DNA from: DASZZZ01 sp036260375 | Lineage (GTDB): Bacteria > Actinomycetota > CADDZG01 > WHSQ01 | DNA: 19,615 nt | Reading direction: 5' to 3' | Assembly (NCBI GenBank): GCA_036260375.1 | Contig: DASZZZ010000003.1 | Coordinates: forward strand, 1-19,615 | Part shown: in pieces, positions 6,482-13,238 of the stretch | How the letters are laid out: each line of letters starts with the position of its first letter | Position numbering within the stretch: position 1 is the first letter of the stretch | Notes under the pieces: model-generated | Databases searched by the model: none | Told to the model about the DNA's origin: nothing | The model's input: only the letters and a program-made list of their open reading frames with translations | Translations under genes and position numbers: made by a program

Positions 6482-7459
6482 TCACAGCTCGCACGACGAC
6501 CGCGTTTCCGCCCCCGTGCACGTGTCCGTCCCCACGCCGCCCGCGGCGTGATCGGTGCCCTCGTTGCCGTGGAGCACGTCGTCGCCGCGGCTGCCGCGCA
6601 GGCGGTCGTCCCCGTCGTCGCCGAACAGCTCGTCTTCGCCCCCGTTGCCGCGTAGGCGGTCGCGCGCGCCGCGACCGCGCAGGACGTCGTCGCCCGGACC
6701 GCCCCACACCACGTCACGCCCAGCCCGCTCGTACGGGGCGTCGCCGTCGCCTTCGTCGTCACCCCGATTCCCGTGCACGACGTCGAACCCCGCTCCGCCG
6801 TAGAGCATGTCGCGCCGACGCCCGCCCCGGAGGAGGTCGTCGCCGGTATCGCCCATCAGCTGGTCGATCCCGCGACCGCCGTCGACGGCGTCCCGGCCGC
6901 CGGCGCCGCGCAGCGTGTCGCTCCCGGCTCGCCCCCGAAGGCGGTCCCGGCCGTCGTGGCCGAAGGCGAAGTCCCGGCCGCGGCCGCCGTCGATCCGGTC
7001 GGCGCCCGCGCCGCCCCACAGCCCTCCGCGCGTCTCGATGGCGTTCATCGTGTCGTGCCCGGCGCCTCCTCGGAGGGCGTCCCGCCCGTCGCTCCCGTGG
7101 AGCCAGTCGCGGCCCGCTTCGCCGTCGACGTAGTCGTCGCCGCCCATCCCGTCGGCGTAGTCGCGGCCATCGCCGCCCCATACCCGGTCGTCGCCGGCGC
7201 CGGTCTCGACGTCGTCGGCGCCGCGGCCCGCGCACACGACGTCGTCACCCTCGTGCGCGCGGATCCGATCCGCGCCGCCGCGGGCGGCGATGACGTCGCG
7301 TCCCGGCGTCCCGGCGATGCGGTCGTCGCCGGCCGTTCCCACGATCGTCGCCGTCCGACCCTTGCACCTCGCGATCGCATGGGCGGGCGAAGCGACGACG
7401 ACCGAGGCGACCGCCATGACGACCACGGCGAGCGAGCTCCCGTGACGCCCCCTCACCAT
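6482..7459 (-). CDS. Secreted haemolysin-type (RTX) calcium-binding repeat protein
   Basis: The product has 325 residues from the ATG at 7459. This start puts a signal peptide at the N-terminus (basic MVRGRHG, hydrophobic LAVVVMAVASVVVA, cleavage after AHA at 28). An ATG at 7516 would add 19 residues and cannot be excluded; neither start has a well-placed Shine-Dalgarno sequence. The mature part opens with RCKGRTATIVGTAGDD, a typical entry into actinobacterial RTX proteins. It is then almost entirely about 28 nonapeptides of the GGxGxDxxx type, for example GGAGADRID and GDDGDDRLR, predicted to form a calcium-binding beta-roll. Many repeats carry Arg in place of a Gly or Asp, so calcium affinity may be reduced. 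It ends with two Cys (TCTGAETRSSC). No enzymatic domain is seen. It probably acts outside the cell, and its location between truA and rplM is odd. Confidence 0.85.
   Translation of the reverse strand: MVRGRHGSSLAVVVMAVASVVVASPAHAIARCKGRTATIVGTAGDDRIAGTPGRDVIAARGGADRIRAHEGDDVVCAGRGADDVETGAGDDRVWGGDGRDYADGMGGDDYVDGEAGRDWLHGSDGRDALRGGAGHDTMNAIETRGGLWGGAGADRIDGGRGRDFAFGHDGRDRLRGRAGSDTLRGAGGRDAVDGGRGIDQLMGDTGDDLLRGGRRRDMLYGGAGFDVVHGNRGDDEGDGDAPYERAGRDVVWGGPGDDVLRGRGARDRLRGNGGEDELFGDDGDDRLRGSRGDDVLHGNEGTDHAAGGVGTDTCTGAETRSSCEL
6540..7370 (-). repeat. Tandem 27-base coding repeats (RTX nonapeptides)
   Basis: The gene body is built from degenerate 27-base units, each coding one nine-residue GGxGxDxxx turn, about 28 copies in all. 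The repetition is clear in protein but well diverged in DNA, so it is old coding repetition rather than a recent DNA expansion. Confidence 0.75.
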
Positions 7460-7554
7460 GCGCTGCGTCTTCGACCGGTCACGCCCGCCGCCTCCTCGCC
7501 GATGTGGTCGCTCCATCGTGGGTCACGCAGGAGGCGACCGCAAGAGCCGGTCTG

Positions 7555-8316
7555 TCAGCGGGTGCCCGGGACGCTCCAGCCCTCGTCGTACTCGACCGAA
7601 ACGAGGCAGAGGCCGTGAGGCGGCGCGACCGGGCCGGCGGCGGCGCGGTCGCGGGCGTCGAGGATGGCCGGGACGTCATCCGGCGAGCGCCGCCCGGCGC
7701 CGACCTGCAGCAGCGTCCCGACGAGCGAGCGCACCATCTGCTGCACGAACGCGTTGGCGCGCGCCCTGACGCGGACGAGCGACCCCGCGCGCGTGCAGCG
7801 GAGCTCGTAGAGGACGCGCTCGGCCGACTGCCCCGGCTCGACACGGCCGAACGACGAGAAGTCGTGCGGGCCGACGAGGTGGCCGGCCGCCTCGTTCATC
7901 GCGTCGACGTCGAGCGGCTGCGGATGGTGGAGCGACGTGCGCGCCAGGAACGGGTTCGGCACCGCGTCCTCGAGCACCGCGTAGACGTACGTGCGCGAGC
8001 GGGCGCTGAAGCGCGCGTGGAAGTCTTCGGCGACGGGCCGGCACTCGGTCACTGCGATCGCGGGGCCGCACATCGCGTTGAGCGTCCGGCGCAGCTCGGC
8101 GGGATCGGCGTCGTCTGGTGCATCTGGCGTCGACATCACCTGGCCGAGCGCGTGCACGCCCGCGTCGGTGCGCCCGGCCCCCACCGTCGCGACGTCGCGC
8201 CGCCACAGGCGCGCGAGGGCGGCGTCGACCTCACCCTGGACCGTGCGTACGTCGCGCTGACGGGCGAAGCCGCGAAACGGTGCTCCGTCGTACGCGACGT
8301 CGAGCCGGAGGTTCAG
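7555..8316 (-). CDS. truA: tRNA pseudouridine(38-40) synthase TruA, apparent CTG start
   Basis: TruA isomerises uridines 38-40 in the tRNA anticodon stem. The catalytic motif GRTDAGVHA is present (Asp51 with the start used here), as are RSRTYVYAVLED, DFSSFG and NAFVQQMVRSLVGTLL. The first ATG/GTG/TTG codon in this frame is a GTG at 8184, only two residues before the catalytic motif. Starting there would delete the first strand and the conserved YDG region. The frame upstream reads LNLRLDVAYDGAPFRGF and RTVQGEV, exactly the family N-terminus. It begins at a CTG (8316-8314) that overlaps the rplQ stop as CTGA, with GAGGAG eleven bases ahead. The resulting 253 residues match the family length. 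The identity is certain; the CTG start is inferred, and a sequencing error is the alternative. Confidence 0.93.
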   Translation of the reverse strand: MNLRLDVAYDGAPFRGFARQRDVRTVQGEVDAALARLWRRDVATVGAGRTDAGVHALGQVMSTPDAPDDADPAELRRTLNAMCGPAIAVTECRPVAEDFHARFSARSRTYVYAVLEDAVPNPFLARTSLHHPQPLDVDAMNEAAGHLVGPHDFSSFGRVEPGQSAERVLYELRCTRAGSLVRVRARANAFVQQMVRSLVGTLLQVGAGRRSPDDVPAILDARDRAAAGPVAPPHGLCLVSVEYDEGWSVPGTR

Positions 8317-8903
8317 CTGCTCGACTGCTCCTCGTCGTCGCCGGGCGAGTCCTGCGACGTGTCCGCGGTCGCGTCGCCGGGGTGCTCGCTGGCGTCGGGC
8401 GCCGCGTCCTCGCCCCGCTCCGACGGCCGCGTGGCGTCGTCGCGCTCCGCCGCGGTCTCGGCCCGTTCGCCGCGTCGCCGCGGACGGCGGAGCCGGCGGC
8501 GGCGCGACGTCTCCTGTGGCCCGCCTCCGTCGCCCGTGACCGCGCGGCCCGCCTCGACGAGCTCGATCAACGCCATCGGCGCGCCGTCGCCGGGACGCGC
8601 GTCGAGCTTGAGGATGCGCGTGTAGCCGCCGTTGCGGCCGGCGAAGCGGGGGCCGATGTCGTCGAACAGCTTGTGCACGACGCGCCGGTCCTCGATCACC
8701 GACAACACCTGGCGGCGGTCGTGGAGGCCGCCGCGCTTCGCCTTGGTGATGAGACGCTCGGCGTACGGGCGCAACAGCTTCGCCTTCGCCTCGGTCGTCT
8801 TGATCCGCTCGTGGTCGAACAGCGACAGCGCGAGGTTGGAGAGCATCAACCTCTGATGCTTCGGGTTCGAGCCGAGCCTCGGCCCCTTCTTAGGTTGCGG
8901 CAT
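8313..8903 (-). CDS. rplQ: 50S ribosomal protein L17 with long C-terminal tail
   Basis: L17 is a 23S rRNA-binding protein near the exit tunnel. The product has 196 residues. About 120 N-terminal residues are the family core: GSNPKHQRLMLSNLA, LFDHERIKTTEAKAK, GGYTRILKL and MALIELV. The remaining 75 or so residues are a low-complexity tail, first Arg-rich (SRRRRLRRPRRRGER), then acidic and Ser/Asp/Glu-rich, ending DDEEQSSS. Tails on L17 are common in actinobacteria but not in E. coli. The ATG at 8903 has AGGAGGG eight bases upstream. The gene lies 27 bases after rpoA, and its stop overlaps the start of truA. Confidence 0.97.
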   Translation of the reverse strand: MPQPKKGPRLGSNPKHQRLMLSNLALSLFDHERIKTTEAKAKLLRPYAERLITKAKRGGLHDRRQVLSVIEDRRVVHKLFDDIGPRFAGRNGGYTRILKLDARPGDGAPMALIELVEAGRAVTGDGGGPQETSRRRRLRRPRRRGERAETAAERDDATRPSERGEDAAPDASEHPGDATADTSQDSPGDDEEQSSS

Positions 8904-8930
8904 CGCCGGCGCCCTCCTGCCTGCGGCGGA

Positions 8931-9875
8931 CTAGAAACCTTCCTTCTTCTTGAGGCCGAGGCCGAGCTCGTCGAGCTTGGCCTTGACCTCGTCGATCGAC
9001 TTCTGACCGAAGTTGCGGATCTCGAGGAGGTCCTCCTCGGTCTTCTGGACGAGCTCGCCGATCGTCGCGACGCCCTCGCGCTTGAGGCAGTTGTACGAGC
9101 GCACCGTGAGGTCCATGTCCTCGATCGGCTGCGCCAGCACGCCCGACGCCTCCTCCTCGCCCGGCTCCGGACCGAGCACGAGACCCCCCGCGCCCTCGCC
9201 CAGCTCCGAGAACAGGCGGAAGAGCTCGACGAGCGTCGACCCGGCGGCCGACAGCGCGTCCGACGGCGAGATCGACCCGTCGGTCTCGACGTCGAGGATG
9301 AGGCGGTCGTAGTTCGTCATCTGCTCGACGCGCGTCGGCTCGACCTCGTACGTGACGCGCCGGACGGGCGAGAACAGCGCGTCGATCGGGATCGTGCCGA
9401 TCGCCTCCTTGGGCGCGGTCGTCGCGGCGACGTAGCCGCGGCCCTGCTCGACGCGCAGCTCCATCGACAACGTGGCGTCCTTGTTGAGCGTCGCGATGTG
9501 GTGGTCGGGATTGAGGATCTCGACGCCGGCGGGCAGCTCGACGTGGCCCGCGGTGACGTCGGCCGGGCCGGTGACGCGCAGGTGCACCGTCGTCGGCTCC
9601 TCGTTGTCGCTGCGGATCACGAGCTCCTTGAGGTTGAGGACGACGTCGGTGATGTCCTCGGTGACGCCGTCGATCGTCGAGAACTCGTGCAGCACGCCGT
9701 CGATCTTCATCTGGGTGACCGCGGCCCCCGGGATCGACGACAGCAGCGTCCGGCGCAGCGAGTTGCCGAGCGTGTAGCCGAAGCCCGGCTCCAGCGGCTC
9801 GATCGTGAACTTCGAGCGGACGTCGGACGCCTCCTGCTCGGAGATCTGCGGCCGTTGGACGATAAGCAGGTCCAT
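8931..9875 (-). CDS. rpoA: DNA-directed RNA polymerase subunit alpha
   Basis: The alpha subunit dimerises to start polymerase assembly and contacts upstream promoter DNA and activators. The product has 314 residues, the standard length. The N-terminal assembly domain has GFGYTLGNSLRRTLLSSIPG, KIDGVLHEFSTIDGV and the EVEPTRVEQMTNYDRLILDVETDG segment. A Glu/Pro-rich linker (PEPGEEEA) leads to the C-terminal domain with LTVRSYNCLKREGV and LLEIRNFGQKSIDEV, the helix-hairpin-helix that binds DNA. The ATG at 9875 is preceded by AGAGGAG. It lies between rpsD and rplQ, the conserved alpha-operon order. Confidence 0.98.
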   Translation of the reverse strand: MDLLIVQRPQISEQEASDVRSKFTIEPLEPGFGYTLGNSLRRTLLSSIPGAAVTQMKIDGVLHEFSTIDGVTEDITDVVLNLKELVIRSDNEEPTTVHLRVTGPADVTAGHVELPAGVEILNPDHHIATLNKDATLSMELRVEQGRGYVAATTAPKEAIGTIPIDALFSPVRRVTYEVEPTRVEQMTNYDRLILDVETDGSISPSDALSAAGSTLVELFRLFSELGEGAGGLVLGPEPGEEEASGVLAQPIEDMDLTVRSYNCLKREGVATIGELVQKTEEDLLEIRNFGQKSIDEVKAKLDELGLGLKKKEGF

Positions 9876-9902
9876 CTGGCTCCTCTCTGGGACTTGCGAG
9901 GA

Positions 9903-10529
9903 TTACTTCGAGTAGTACTCGACGATGAGCTGCTCCTGGACCGGAACGTCCATCTGGTTGCGTTCCGGCAGGCTGCGCACCTGCACCGTCAGCTGCTTGA
10001 GGTTGGTGTCGAGCCAGTCCGGGATCTGGCGGCCCTCGGCGTACGACGCGTTCTCCACGATGCGCCCGAGCTTCTTGGAGCGCGCGCGGACCTCGACGAC
10101 GTCGCCGGGACGAACCCGGAACGAGGGGATGTTGACCTTGCGGCCGTTGACCTGGAAGTGGCCGTGCGTGACGAGCTGGCGCGCCATCGGCCGGTTCATC
10201 GCGAAGCCGGCGCGGTACACGACGTTGTCGAGGCGCGACTCGCAGATGCGCATCAGCTCCTCGCCCGTGACGCCCTTGGACTTCGCGGCCTCCTGGTAGT
10301 AGCCGCGGAACTGCTTCTCGAGGATGCCGTAGAAGCGCTTCGCCTTCTGCTTCTCGCGCAGCTGGAGCAGGTACTCCGACTCGCGGATGCGGCCGCGGCC
10401 GTGCTCGCCCGGAGGCGGACGCCCCTTCTCGATCGGGCACTTCGGCGACTCGCAGCGCGTGCCCTTGAGGAACAGCTTCGTCTTCTCCCGGCGGCACAGG
10501 CGGCACACCGGCCCGGTGTAACGCGCCAT
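9903..10529 (-). CDS. rpsD: 30S ribosomal protein S4, zinc-binding (C+) form
   Basis: S4 nucleates 30S assembly and binds 16S rRNA. The product has 208 residues from the ATG at 10529, giving MARYTGPVCRLCRREK. Cys9, Cys12, Cys26 and Cys31 form the zinc site of the C+ class. They are followed by PPGEHGRGRIRESEYLLQL, and the S4 RNA-binding domain begins near SRLDNVVYRAGF and contains RQLVTHGHFQVNGRKV. The ATG overlaps the rpsK stop by one base (TGATG), with GGAGG eight bases upstream. Typical high-G+C actinobacteria such as Mycobacterium carry a cysteine-free S4, so the C+ form hints at a deeper lineage. Confidence 0.98.
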   Translation of the reverse strand: MARYTGPVCRLCRREKTKLFLKGTRCESPKCPIEKGRPPPGEHGRGRIRESEYLLQLREKQKAKRFYGILEKQFRGYYQEAAKSKGVTGEELMRICESRLDNVVYRAGFAMNRPMARQLVTHGHFQVNGRKVNIPSFRVRPGDVVEVRARSKKLGRIVENASYAEGRQIPDWLDTNLKQLTVQVRSLPERNQMDVPVQEQLIVEYYSK

Positions 10530-10924
10530 CAGACACGCCTCCGCTTGCGCGGCCGGCATCCGTTGTGCGGCACCGGCGTCGTGTCCTTGATGCCGATGAC
10601 CTCGAGACCCGACGCCTGTAGCGAGCGGATCGCCGTCTCGCGCCCGGACCCGGGTCCCTTGACGAGGACGTCGACGCGCCGGACGCCGTGCTCCTGGGCG
10701 CGCCGCGACGCCGCCTCGGCGGCGAGCTGGGCGGCGAACGGAGTCGACTTGCGGGACCCCTTGAAGCCGACGTTGCCGGCGGACGCCCACGAGATCACGT
10801 TCCCGTCGGTGTCCGAGATCGAGATGATCGTGTTGTTGAACGTCGACTTGATGTGGGCGACGCCGTGCACCACGTTCTTCTTCTCGCGGCGGCGCGTGCG
10901 CCGTCCCTTCTTGGGAGGTGCCAA
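10529..10924 (-). CDS. rpsK: 30S ribosomal protein S11, TTG start
   Basis: S11 forms part of the 30S platform near the E-site and the anti-Shine-Dalgarno region. The product has 131 residues with the family motifs GVAHIKSTFNNTIISISDTDG, GFKGSRKSTPFAAQ, VLVKGPGSGRETAIRSL and the ending TPVPHNGCRPRKRRRV. The start is TTG at 10924, giving (M)APPKKGRRTRRREKK, preceded by AAGGGA at a fair distance. No ATG or GTG is available upstream before rpsM ends 13 bases away. The weak start may lower its translation relative to its neighbours. Confidence 0.97.
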   Translation of the reverse strand: MAPPKKGRRTRRREKKNVVHGVAHIKSTFNNTIISISDTDGNVISWASAGNVGFKGSRKSTPFAAQLAAEAASRRAQEHGVRRVDVLVKGPGSGRETAIRSLQASGLEVIGIKDTTPVPHNGCRPRKRRRV

Positions 10925-10937
10925 AGTCGAATCCCTT

Positions 10938-11321
10938 CTACTTCTTGCCCTTGGCCTTCTTCTTGCCGGCCACCGTCTTCTTCGGGCCCTTGCGCGTGCG
11001 CCCGTTCGTGTGCGTGCGCTGGCCGTGCACCGGCAGGCCGCGACGGTGCCTGAGACCCTGGTAGCTGCCGATCTCGATCTTGCGCTTGACGTTCTGGTTG
11101 ACCTCGCGGCGGAGGTCGCCCTCGACGCGGTAGTTCGAGCCGATCCAGTCGCGGATCCGCACGACCTCCTCGTCGGTCAGGTCGCGCACGCGCGTGGACG
11201 GGTCGACGCGCGCGCCGATGCACGTGTCGATCGACTTCGTGCGACCGACGCCGTAGATGTACGTGAGCGCGACGTCGAGCCGCTTGTCCCTCGGCAGGTC
11301 CACGCCTGCGATGCGAGCCAC
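10938..11321 (-). CDS. rpsM: 30S ribosomal protein S13
   Basis: S13 sits in the 30S head and makes bridges to the 50S subunit and contacts with P-site tRNA. The product has 127 residues. Motifs are MARIAGVDLPRDKRLDVALTYIYGVG, VRDLTDEEVVRIRDWI and GLRHRRGLPVHGQRTHTNGRTRKGPKKT, ending in a Lys-rich tail. The GTG at 11321 follows AGGAGGG nine bases upstream. It lies 13 bases after rpmJ, the normal order. Confidence 0.98.
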   Translation of the reverse strand: MARIAGVDLPRDKRLDVALTYIYGVGRTKSIDTCIGARVDPSTRVRDLTDEEVVRIRDWIGSNYRVEGDLRREVNQNVKRKIEIGSYQGLRHRRGLPVHGQRTHTNGRTRKGPKKTVAGKKKAKGKK

Positions 11322-11334
11322 GCCTGACGCCCTC

Positions 11335-11448
11335 CTATCCCTGACGCTGCTTGTGCCGCGGGTTCGAGCAGATCACCATGACGGCGCCGCGCCGACGGAT
11401 GACCTTGCACTTGTCACAGATCTTCTTGACGCTCGGACGGACCTTCAC
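11335..11448 (-). CDS. rpmJ: 50S ribosomal protein L36, zinc-binding form
   Basis: L36 is the smallest 50S protein. The 37-residue product reads MKVRPSVKKICDKCKVIRRR and ends NPRHKQRQG. Cys11, Cys14, Cys27 and His32 make the zinc ribbon of the C+ class. The GTG at 11448 is chosen by family alignment; an upstream extension in the same frame does not match L36. GAGG lies five bases before it. It is placed between infA and rpsM as expected, 13 bases from each. Confidence 0.97.
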   Translation of the reverse strand: MKVRPSVKKICDKCKVIRRRGAVMVICSNPRHKQRQG

Positions 11449-11461
11449 GACGACCTCGCTC

Positions 11462-11704
11462 CTACTTGTAGCGGTAGACGACGCGGCCCCGGGTGAGGTC
11501 GTAGGGCGACAGCTCCACGAGGACCCGGTCGCCGGGCAGGATGCGGATGTAGTGCATGCGCATCTTCCCGGAGATGTGCGCGAGCACGCGGTGCCCGTTG
11601 TCGAGCTCCACGCGGAACATGGCGTTGGGCAACGGCTCGATGACCGTGCCCTCCACCTGTATGCCCTCTTCCTTCTGAGGGGCCTTCTCCTTGTTCTTCG
11701 CCAC
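11462..11704 (-). CDS. infA: Translation initiation factor IF-1
   Basis: IF-1 binds the 30S A-site during initiation. The product has 80 residues forming an S1-like OB fold: VEGTVIEPLPNAMFRVEL, NGHRVLAHISGKMRMHYIRI and LPGDRVLVELSPYDLTRGRVVYRYK. The N-terminal leader MAKNKEKAPQKEEG is a little longer than the usual MAKK. The GTG at 11704 follows AGGGAT. A 135-base gap upstream contains a promoter candidate, so infA probably heads a sub-operon with rpmJ, rpsM, rpsK, rpsD, rpoA, rplQ and truA. Confidence 0.98.
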   Translation of the reverse strand: MAKNKEKAPQKEEGIQVEGTVIEPLPNAMFRVELDNGHRVLAHISGKMRMHYIRILPGDRVLVELSPYDLTRGRVVYRYK

Positions 11705-11745
11705 GCGCGCATCCCTGCGGTCGAGTGCTGTTCTTGCCCGGCCCG

Positions 11746-11812
11746 CCGGAGAGCGCCCCGGGGGCGCGTTGGAACACGGGCCGACGATTCAGGGTACCAG
11801 AAAGCGCCCCGG
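11746..11812. repeat. Two 16-base near-identical repeats in the infA promoter/leader
   Basis: CCGGAGAGCGCCCCGG at 11746-11761 and CCAGAAAGCGCCCCGG at 11797-11812 match at 14 of 16 bases, with starts 51 bases apart. The right copy almost exactly fills the spacer of the infA promoter. The left copy lies in the transcribed leader, where GCGCC/GGCGC (11753-11767) can form a short hairpin. Confidence 0.45.
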
Positions 11813-11819
11813 CGGTCGA
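11791..11819 (-). promoter_or_regulatory. Candidate sigma-70-type promoter of the infA sub-operon
   Basis: On the minus strand, TCGACC (11819-11814), a spacer of exactly 17 bases and TACCCT (11796-11791) match the housekeeping pattern with one weak -35 position. The start would be near 11784, leaving a leader of about 80 bases before the infA GTG. It lies in the only gap above 100 bases between rpsC and truA. Confidence 0.55.
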
Positions 11820-11839
11820 CCGGACGGCGTGCGGGCCGC

Positions 11840-12598
11840 TCAGCGCGGCCCCCGGCGCGTCAGCACGTCGCACCCGTCGTCGGTGATCGCGACGGTGTGC
11901 TCGAAGTGGGCCGACAGGCTGCCGTCGGCGGTCACGACGGTCCACCCGTCTCGCAATACGCGCGTCTCGGCGCCGCCGGCGTTGACCATCGGCTCGATCG
12001 CGAGCGTCATGCCGGGGCTGAGAACCTCGCGCCGACCCGGCGGGCCGTAGTTCGGGATCTGCGGCTCCTCGTGCAGCGCCCGCCCGACGCCGTGTCCGAC
12101 GTACTCGCGCACGATCGAGAGCCCGGCCTCGTCCGCGACGACCTCGACCGCGTGGCCGACGTCGCCGACGCGGTTGCCCGGCGCGCACTGCGCGATCGCC
12201 GCCTCGAGCGACGCCTCCGTGACCTTGAGGAGGTCGCCGGCGTCGCCGTCGATCGCGCCGACCGGGAACGTCCACGCCGAGTCGACGTGGAAGCCCTCGT
12301 AGAGGACGCCGACGTCGAGCGACACGATGTCGCCCTCCTCGAGGCGCTCGCGCGGCGACGGGATGCCGTGGACGATGACCTCGTTGGGCGACGCGCAGAT
12401 CGACGCGGGGAAGCCGCGGTAGCCCTTGAACGAGGGCCGGGCGCCCGCCGCGACGATGGCGTCCTCCGCGATGCGGTCGAGCTCGGCGGTCGTCACGCCT
12501 GGGTGAACCGCGGCCTCGAGGCGGTCGAGCACGCCGGCGAGGATGGCGCCGCCGCGGCGCATGATCGAGATCTCCTCCGGCGACTTCTTGTAGATCAT
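11840..12598 (-). CDS. map: Methionine aminopeptidase, type I
   Basis: The enzyme removes the initiator methionine from nascent proteins. The product has 252 residues. All metal and substrate residues are visible: His77, Asp95 (SLDVG), Asp106 (HVDSAW), His169 (GHGVG), His176, Glu202 (AIEPM) and Glu233 (HFEHT). There is no type II insert and no N-terminal zinc-finger extension, so this is type Ia. The ATG at 12598 gives MIYKKSPEEISIMRRGG, typical of the family. The stop of adk lies four bases upstream, and a 135-base gap with a promoter for infA follows. Confidence 0.98.
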   Translation of the reverse strand: MIYKKSPEEISIMRRGGAILAGVLDRLEAAVHPGVTTAELDRIAEDAIVAAGARPSFKGYRGFPASICASPNEVIVHGIPSPRERLEEGDIVSLDVGVLYEGFHVDSAWTFPVGAIDGDAGDLLKVTEASLEAAIAQCAPGNRVGDVGHAVEVVADEAGLSIVREYVGHGVGRALHEEPQIPNYGPPGRREVLSPGMTLAIEPMVNAGGAETRVLRDGWTVVTADGSLSAHFEHTVAITDDGCDVLTRRGPR

Positions 12599-12602
12599 CG
12601 GG

Positions 12603-13238
12603 CTAGAGCATCTCCATGACGCGGGCGAACACCGCCTCGGGCGTCCCGAGCCCGTCGACGGCCCGCAGCAGCCCGCGCTCCTCGTAGTACGCCTTCAGCG
12701 GCTCGGTCTGCTCGTGGTAGAGGCGCAGGCGCGTCCGCACCGACTCCTCGGTGTCGTCGCGGCGCGCGACGACGTCGCCGCCGCACCGGTCGCACTTCCA
12801 GTCGTTCGCCGGCGGCGAGTCGACGTGGTAGTTGCGCCCGCACTGGAGGCACACGCGCCGCCCCATGATCCGGCGCAGCGACTCCTCCTCCGGGACCTCG
12901 ATCATCAGCGCGGCGTCGAGCGACGCGCCTGCCTCGGCCACGATGTCGTCGAGCGCGCGCGCCTGGCTCACGTTGCGCGGGAACCCGTCGAGGAGCCAGC
13001 CGTTCACGCAGTCGTCGGCGAGCAGGCGCTCGCGCACGATCTCGATCGTGAGCTCGTCGGGGACGAGGCGGCCGCTCTCGACGTACTCCTGCACCTTGTG
13101 GCCGAGCGACGTCTCGCCCGAGATCGCCCACCGGAAGATCTCGCCGGTGGCGATGCTCGGGATGCCGAGCTTCTCGGAGATGAGCGCTCCCTGCGTCCCC
13201 TTGCCGGCCCCCTGGGGGCCGAAGATCACCATTCGCAT
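12603..13238 (-). CDS. adk: Adenylate kinase with zinc-type LID
   Basis: Adk interconverts ATP and AMP with two ADP. The product has 211 residues. The P-loop GPQGAGKGT is at 7-15, the AMP-binding GEIFR and LLDGFPRN follow, and the LID holds Cys130, Cys133, Cys149 and Cys152, a four-cysteine zinc site. The ATG at 13238 directly abuts the secY stop (TAGATG); a second ATG two codons on is an alternative start. A four-cysteine LID is common in Firmicutes, while mycobacterial-type Adk has a short LID without zinc. This supports a deep-branching actinobacterial origin. Confidence 0.98.
   Translation of the reverse strand: MRMVIFGPQGAGKGTQGALISEKLGIPSIATGEIFRWAISGETSLGHKVQEYVESGRLVPDELTIEIVRERLLADDCVNGWLLDGFPRNVSQARALDDIVAEAGASLDAALMIEVPEEESLRRIMGRRVCLQCGRNYHVDSPPANDWKCDRCGGDVVARRDDTEESVRTRLRLYHEQTEPLKAYYEERGLLRAVDGLGTPEAVFARVMEML

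Noticed and set aside
6540..7370. Regular short-period repetition that might suggest a CRISPR array or satellite
   Set aside because: The period is 27 bases in frame, units are diverged, there are no unique spacers, and translation gives RTX nonapeptides.
7555..8184. truA starting at the GTG at 8184 (209 residues)
   Set aside because: This would cut off the conserved N-terminal strand and leave only two residues before the catalytic motif; the upstream frame clearly encodes the TruA N-terminus.
8118..11327. A very long open plus-strand frame (over 1000 codons) across truA, rplQ, rpoA, rpsD, rpsK and rpsM
   Set aside because: It is antisense to six certain genes. Its product is Arg/Leu/Ala/Asp-rich without domains, as expected from the complement of G+C-rich codons.
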